Shown here: positions 60,801 to 64,000 of the stretch, piece after piece
Layout: each line of letters begins with the position of its first letter
Numbering within the stretch: the first letter of the stretch is position 1
NCBI RefSeq assembly: GCF_918797505.1
Contig: NC_092793.1
Location: 5,032,366-5,096,365, forward strand
Source of the DNA: Bemisia tabaci
Taxonomy: Eukaryota; Arthropoda; Insecta; Hemiptera; Aleyrodidae
Reading direction: 5' to 3'
DNA length: 64,000 nucleotides
The notes under the pieces: generated by a model
What the model saw: only the letters and a program-made list of their open reading frames with translations
Told to the model about the DNA's origin: nothing
Database searches by the model: none
Translations under genes and position numbers: made by a program

Positions 60801-63355
60801 CACTCTAAAAGTGCCCTAACTCATTTGGTGCGGGCTCTACAGAAAGCTCTTAAAAAGCTTCAATAATTGTTACAGCCATGCTATGAAAAAAACTTTCAGG
60901 ATTACTTTAGGAACTTACATTGAACATATAAGCACCATACCAGCTGATGGATGATGGAAGCAAACCAGTAAACGTTCTGAAGAATGGAGTGTCGCTTTTC
61001 TTTGGGTTCAAATGAAACACTTCCGGTTCCAAAATATTTGCTCTGAGAGACTTCAAAAACCTAACCAAGCATGAAACACAGCAGTTATAAATAAATCATT
61101 CACACATGGACAGGGAAACTTTGATCTTATCACTCACTTCTAGAGACATGGACCAGTAGACAAGATATTACATCATGCACACATGGACAGGGAAACTTTG
61201 ATCTTATCACTCACTTCTAGAGATATGGACCAGTAGACAAGATATTACATGAATGTTAACTTATCGAAATTTCAAGCAAAACATGTTGAAAAAATTGGGA
61301 AAAAAAATAAATAAAAAAATAATCAAGTAATAAGAGCTGAATAGGATTTGTAGTTTAAACTAGAATCCGTCAATTCAAACTGTCCACTTGCAAGAAAAAC
61401 CATAATCAACGGCCAGTTTGAATTACTGCAAGAAAAAATTTAATTTTTTCAATAGATTAACAACATTTTGTTCATCACAATTTTATCTCTACGGTGACCC
61501 ATGGTGCAAATATCCTGGAAATCTGGAATCCTGAGAATTGAATCTCTGAATTATTAACCTACTTCGAATAATTTTCAGAAATTGAAAGAAAGCTGTTTTG
61601 TTTCTTTGAGTTTCCTGCAATTTTTTGCTTTACTTACAGTGACACAAGATTTATGAGGTAATTTGAAAATATTGAGGACTTAATGATGGATACTTTTCTT
61701 CTAAGAATGAGCTCAACATGAAGTTCTATCTAATCGAGACAAACTTCCTTTCTTAAAATTATATTAAACACAGAAAAATGGGCATTTACAAACCTGAGAG
61801 ATGAAATGAGGAGATTCGTTGTTCTTATCAACTGACTGTTAAAACTAGGTTCTGAGCTGTTGATGTACACTATGATTGGATTGTAGTTGAGCGGCAATGG
61901 CACTCTGTCAGAAAAATACACATCTGTCCATGGCTTGGAAATGTAACTGGTATGAGAATTGGCCTTGTCACTAGCCACCAGATGTTTATGAAGAGCCGCT
62001 CCATCATTCAGCAAAAATTCCTTTGTGATTTTCTCAGTTGTCTCATATTCACTACTGGAAAGTATTGGTTTCACAGATCGCAGATAGCGATCACAAGTTT
62101 TTGAAAGCTCCGGAATCGGCAGACGAGGGAGAGATGGTTGAAAGTGAAGAGTGGGCACACTGCTTATCTGGAGGTACTGATCCTCAGCATATGTATGCCT
62201 GCAAAAAGAAGATGATTAGATTGAACTTTTGCTTTCGAAGATTCATTCTTCTTAAAAGGCTAGGTCAGCTTCATTTGCTCATCTCAAATCAAATTATTTA
62301 TAGGTAACTGGTTTCTTTCGGCTACTACCAAGTTTGTAATTTTACAAACAGATTACTTAATTCCACTAATCGGCTGCAGAATAAAATTTATTGTATTGCG
62401 CATTATTCTAATCTCTCCAACATTTAAATATTGGCTTGTTGAATAAATGTTGAATACATTTTTCATTTTGAAATATGAAAACTAAAAAAGCTTATTTTAA
62501 ATTATAGTTATATTTTCTTTAGTGCAGAGACCTGTGTAAGATGAACCAATCACTATGGTAGTAGTCTTTCTTTTATGAAATTTACCTCCAGGTAGCTCTT
62601 TCTTTCAACAAATAAACTAATCGTACCACCTAATAGACTGATTATGAGGGGTCTGTCATTGAACATTTCGATGGCTACTGTCAAAACGTGCTTACCTACA
62701 ATTGGACGTGTTTATGCTAAAAACAACTGTGTGCATAGGGTTTCCGTGAGACATAGTTCCTTTTAGCATAAATGCATTCAATTGAAACATTGCAAGTCTC
62801 CGCTCCGCAAGTTTTATTTTTCCGAGGAAACCAGCAAACTTTCTTATCTTGATTTCCTGTAAATTTTCTATACTCTTAAGAAAAGATATTCACAAAGAAT
62901 TTCGAGGGTTTTTTTTTTCATTTTGTTCAAACGATATAATCAGAAATTTTTGAACATTGCAATAGGAATAAGGACACATTTTATTGACTGGTTGTTTCAA
63001 CCAAAAAAGCCCATGGCTTCTGCCTCATATTATGCTTTTTGGATATTTTATGCTTCCAACAGCAGCAAAATTCAAACAAGCTGATTACATTATCTGATCT
63101 GTAGACCTCCATTCACCGAATGATACGGCAAATGTGGTCTACTGCTAGCCCATAGCTCACAAAGAATCCTTCCTGGGGATAAATAAACATTTTTTGGCAC
63201 CCCTGAGTATAAATAATGAATTGCCAAATGATCAGCTTGCTCCTCAACATTTAAGGCAAACATACTAAAAACATGAGACTCAGAACTAATTACCTCCTAC
63301 GTCTCAAGGCACAGTGGATGGAGAACTCCAGACTGGTCCCTCTTCCATTTCTTAT
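51184..63355 (-). CDS. CPT2: Carnitine O-palmitoyltransferase 2, mitochondrial (split gene, start exon not placed)
   Basis: Moves the acyl group from carnitine to CoA on the matrix side of the inner mitochondrial membrane, feeding long-chain fatty acids into beta-oxidation. Coding exons on the minus strand: 63355-63294, 62198-61794, 61060-60919, 59765-59609, 58772-58505, 54752-54559, 53974-53805, 53100-52987, 52618-52507, 51880-51688, 51307-51184. All have AG acceptors and GT donors, and phase is kept at every junction, giving 646 codons plus TGA; human CPT2 is 658 residues. Family hallmarks are visible in order: [16 protein letters not shown], the catalytic-histidine motif [46 protein letters not shown] and the DGFGIGYS end. 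The Arg-rich N-terminus fits a mitochondrial presequence. No frameshift or internal stop was found. The initiator ATG lies in an upstream exon I could not join. Identification is very secure; exact splice sites are inferred by reading. Confidence 0.96.
51688..51880 (-). CDS. CPT2: CPT2 exon 11
   Basis: Acceptor TTTCCTGCAG, donor GTAAGC. Encodes [15 protein letters not shown], then [17 protein letters not shown] and [15 protein letters not shown]. The STSTL.SP element is the conserved C-terminal active-site motif. A 255-base plus-strand open frame overlaps this exon and is only its shadow. Confidence 0.95.
52507..52618 (-). CDS. CPT2: CPT2 exon 10
   Basis: Acceptor ATCTTTTCAG, donor GTGAGT. 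Encodes [18 protein letters not shown] through [11 protein letters not shown], continuing into [11 protein letters not shown] of exon 11. Confidence 0.94.
52987..53100 (-). CDS. CPT2: CPT2 exon 9 (substrate-binding block)
   Basis: Acceptor TTGCATAG, donor GTTTGT. Encodes [20 protein letters not shown], then [17 protein letters not shown]. The TYES...HGRTE..RP run is a signature of carnitine acyltransferases, in the carnitine/CoA site. Exactly 38 codons, phase 0 on both sides. Confidence 0.95.
53805..53974 (-). CDS. CPT2: CPT2 exon 8
   Basis: Acceptor CTTTTTTAG, donor GTAAAA. Encodes [19 protein letters not shown] through [13 protein letters not shown], matching the region before the AFxxxYG..YES block. 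Ends in phase 0. Confidence 0.93.
54559..54752 (-). CDS. CPT2: CPT2 exon 7 (catalytic histidine)
   Basis: Acceptor TGTTTGCAG, donor GTACAC. Reads [14 protein letters not shown], then [18 protein letters not shown]. The His in FEHSWGDG is the catalytic base of the carnitine/choline acyltransferase family. Ends after the first base of an Asp codon. Confidence 0.96.
55181..56021. repeat. Long inverted repeat in a CPT2 intron (2 x ~342 bp)
   Basis: Left arm 55181-55522 and right arm 55679-56021 are near-identical inverses (in one 60-base stretch I count three mismatches), separated by about 156 bases. It lies in the intron between exons 6 and 7, so the CPT2 pre-mRNA could form a ~340-bp duplex. 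Confidence 0.9.
55282..55680. repeat. Tandem repeat inside the long inverted repeat
   Basis: Units of about 165-175 bases recur: GCAGAGCGGGTAAAAACCGG near 55,310 and 55,487 and GCAGAGCTGGTAAGAACCGG near 55,660. Each is followed, while complete, by ATGCCCGAAAC and CCCTTGAAACGTTGCG. Confidence 0.82.
56231..56367. mobile_element. Short inverted-repeat element (family W) in a CPT2 intron
   Basis: TTTCGAAATAATTACAATCT mirrors AGATTGTAATTATTTCAAAA about 100 bases away. Single copy in the window. Confidence 0.55.
57839..57877. repeat. 39-base A run in a CPT2 intron
   Basis: Uninterrupted A run on the plus strand, so a T run in the CPT2 transcript. Confidence 0.9.
58505..58772 (-). CDS. CPT2: CPT2 exon 6
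   Basis: Acceptor ATGTTTAG, donor GTAAAT. Encodes [16 protein letters not shown] through [10 protein letters not shown]; the last codon is split so that ADGTNRWFDKS reads through into exon 7, as in other CPT2 proteins. The next intron is the longest of the gene (3.75 kb) and carries the long inverted repeat. Confidence 0.95.
59139..59388. mobile_element. Family Q MITE, copy Q2, in a CPT2 intron
   Basis: Closely similar to Q1 along its whole length. ATTT precedes GGACC at the left and follows GGTCC at the right, a possible duplication. Confidence 0.85.
59609..59765 (-). CDS. CPT2: CPT2 exon 5
   Basis: Acceptor TTTTGTAG, donor GTAAGC. Encodes [19 protein letters not shown] through [13 protein letters not shown], a strongly conserved CPT2 block. 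Ends after the first base of a Gly codon completed by exon 6. Confidence 0.95.
60102..60250. mobile_element. Possible S-like fragment in a CPT2 intron
   Basis: Starts ACAGGGTGTCTACTAATACC and continues with pyrimidine-rich low-complexity sequence. Only the end motif supports it. Confidence 0.4.
60919..61060 (-). CDS. CPT2: CPT2 exon 4
   Basis: Acceptor TTGGTTAG, donor GTAAGT. Reads [19 protein letters not shown] and ends [12 protein letters not shown], matching the conserved segment before the AYPLDMSQY motif. It has no long ATG-initiated reading frame of its own and was found by reading between the flanking exons. Confidence 0.94.
61101..61250. repeat. Tandem duplication, 77-bp unit, in a CPT2 intron
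   Basis: CACACATGGACAGGGAAACT to GTAGACAAGATATTACAT occurs twice, the second from 61,178, with a single internal change (GAGACATGG / GAGATATGG) seen. A very recent duplication. Confidence 0.9.
61794..62198 (-). CDS. CPT2: CPT2 exon 3 (N-terminal acyltransferase region)
   Basis: Acceptor TTTTTGCAG, donor GTTTGT. Reads [10 protein letters not shown], then [21 protein letters not shown], matching the start of the mature CPT2 domain, and later [17 protein letters not shown]. Length 405 bases with phases that fit both neighbours. Confidence 0.95.
62700..62784. mobile_element. Family L palindrome, copy L3, in a CPT2 intron
   Basis: AATTGGACGTGTTTATGCTA mirrors TAGCATAAATGCATTCAATT; loop nearly identical to L1 (TGTGCATAGGGTTTCCGTGA). 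Confidence 0.75.
63294..63355 (-). CDS. CPT2: CPT2 exon 2 (presequence region)
   Basis: Sixty-two bases after a pyrimidine-rich TTTTTTTTCAG acceptor and before a GTAATT donor. Frame fixed by the next exon gives an Arg-rich stretch ending ALRRR, typical of a mitochondrial targeting peptide. No ATG occurs in this frame, so translation starts further upstream. Weaker than the other exons because the presequence is not conserved. Confidence 0.7.
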
Positions 63356-63464
63356 CTGAAAAAAAAGTAGGAAAATCTGTAAAGGTGTGACTTTGTAGCT
63401 TAGCAGATGATTCAGTATGCCAGATCGGGGCAAATGATCAGCATTTCGGAACTTTTTGCACCCC

Positions 63465-63510
63465 ACTTACTGAAATTAGCCAAGGACCGAAAGGTGCCAC
63501 GGATCTTCAT
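63465..63510 (-). other. Unproven candidate for the CPT2 start exon
   Basis: A minus-strand ATG at 63510 opens a basic, hydrophobic peptide MKIRGTFRSLANF followed by a good donor (A|GTAAGT). It looks like a mitochondrial presequence, but its phase does not fit the best acceptor of exon 2. It joins only if a weaker acceptor inside exon 2 or a weaker donor is used. The true start may lie beyond the window. Confidence 0.2.
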
Positions 63511-63728
63511 CCTCAAGTTACTGACTACATGACAACACAGTTAATTTCATGTATCAATTTCACGACTATGAAAGCAATAAAATCATTTGTACGTCACACA
63601 AGGGTGCAATTTTATCATGGTCAGATGTTATTTTGAACTTTACAGGTCAGAAAAGTTACATGCGAGATGTATACCTCGTTTCAACTAATAGTTCCCATTC
63701 ACACAACCAATTCATTCACAGTAACAGC

Positions 63729-63989
63729 TGATCGACGGTGTAAGTCGGCAATCACATAACTCGTTTGCTGTGTCTGAAAATCTCCGCCTCCATGTTATTT
63801 TTCTAAAGGAGAACAAATTGACATCATTCTTTAAAGTTTTTGTAGAACTTTCTCGGCACAGAGAAGAAAAATCACAGCAGCTTTACAGAATTGCTGTTGA
63901 GTAGTTTTCCGTTGAAAAAATAAAGTATGACAGGAAGTCTGCGACGTCGCAAACCGCGTTATGTGATTGCCGACTTACACCGTCGTGAT
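63729..63989 (+). mobile_element. Family U MITE, copy U2
   Basis: TGATCGACGGTGTAAGTCGG to TGCCGACTTACACCGTCGTG. Its ~38-base core is identical to U1 while its ends differ. Lies upstream of the mapped CPT2 exons. Confidence 0.83.
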
Positions 63990-64000
63990 GCTTTACTGTG

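Noticed and set aside
63305..63325. CACAGTGGATGGAGAACTCC in CPT2 exon 2 resembling the end of family C
   Set aside because: The match stops after about 14 bases and no other part of C follows; likely coincidence, though it slightly weakens exon 2.

Overview
The window looks like nuclear DNA of an animal, most likely an arthropod. It is AT-rich, its one clear host gene is split by introns with GT..AG junctions, long A and T runs are common, and more than half of the sequence is short inverted-repeat transposons. The repeat families remind me of sap-feeding hemipterans such as whiteflies, but that is an impression I cannot check here.

Region 1 (about 1-46,430) is a graveyard of small DNA transposons with no host gene I can support. 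I recognise about twenty families by comparing copies within the window, and label them A-X. Family A is a 164-bp hAT-like MITE; four of its copies still have perfect 8-bp target-site duplications. Family B is a ~255-bp MITE (ACTGCCGTGCTAAGG ends, 13 copies). Family C is a ~240-bp element (CACAGTGGATCGAG ends, 6 copies). Others are D (GCATTTTGCAATTTGG), E, F, G, H, J/K, L, M, P, S, T, U and V. Many are nested, which gives relative ages: a 1.5-kb hAT-like element sits in an A copy with 8-bp duplications, a D copy sits in another A copy, a 512-bp solo LTR with a 5-bp duplication sits in a C copy, K sits in J, and G sits in both H and F. Larger pieces are an endonuclease-only fragment of an RTE-like non-LTR retrotransposon (26.7-28.3 kb, minus strand) and a mariner whose first half has been replaced by an inverted copy of its second half (41,817-42,992). 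There are also very long hairpins, the best being 438 bp at 44,930-45,367.

Region 2 (about 46,430-50,030) is quieter AT-rich unique DNA with no gene I can name.

Region 3 (about 51,000-63,400, minus strand) holds a nearly complete carnitine O-palmitoyltransferase 2 gene (CPT2). Eleven coding exons keep phase across every junction and encode 646 residues up to the stop; only the first exon with the start codon is not securely placed. CPT2 is the mitochondrial inner-membrane enzyme that turns acylcarnitine back into acyl-CoA for beta-oxidation. Its introns carry fewer transposons, but one holds a near-identical ~342-bp inverted repeat that would fold into a long hairpin RNA when the gene is transcribed.

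I see no CRISPR array, rRNA, recognisable tRNA, bacterial operon or viral gene. I found no convincing new multi-gene system. The most unusual items are the intronic long hairpin, the 438-bp palindrome, the snap-back mariner and the datable nested insertions.
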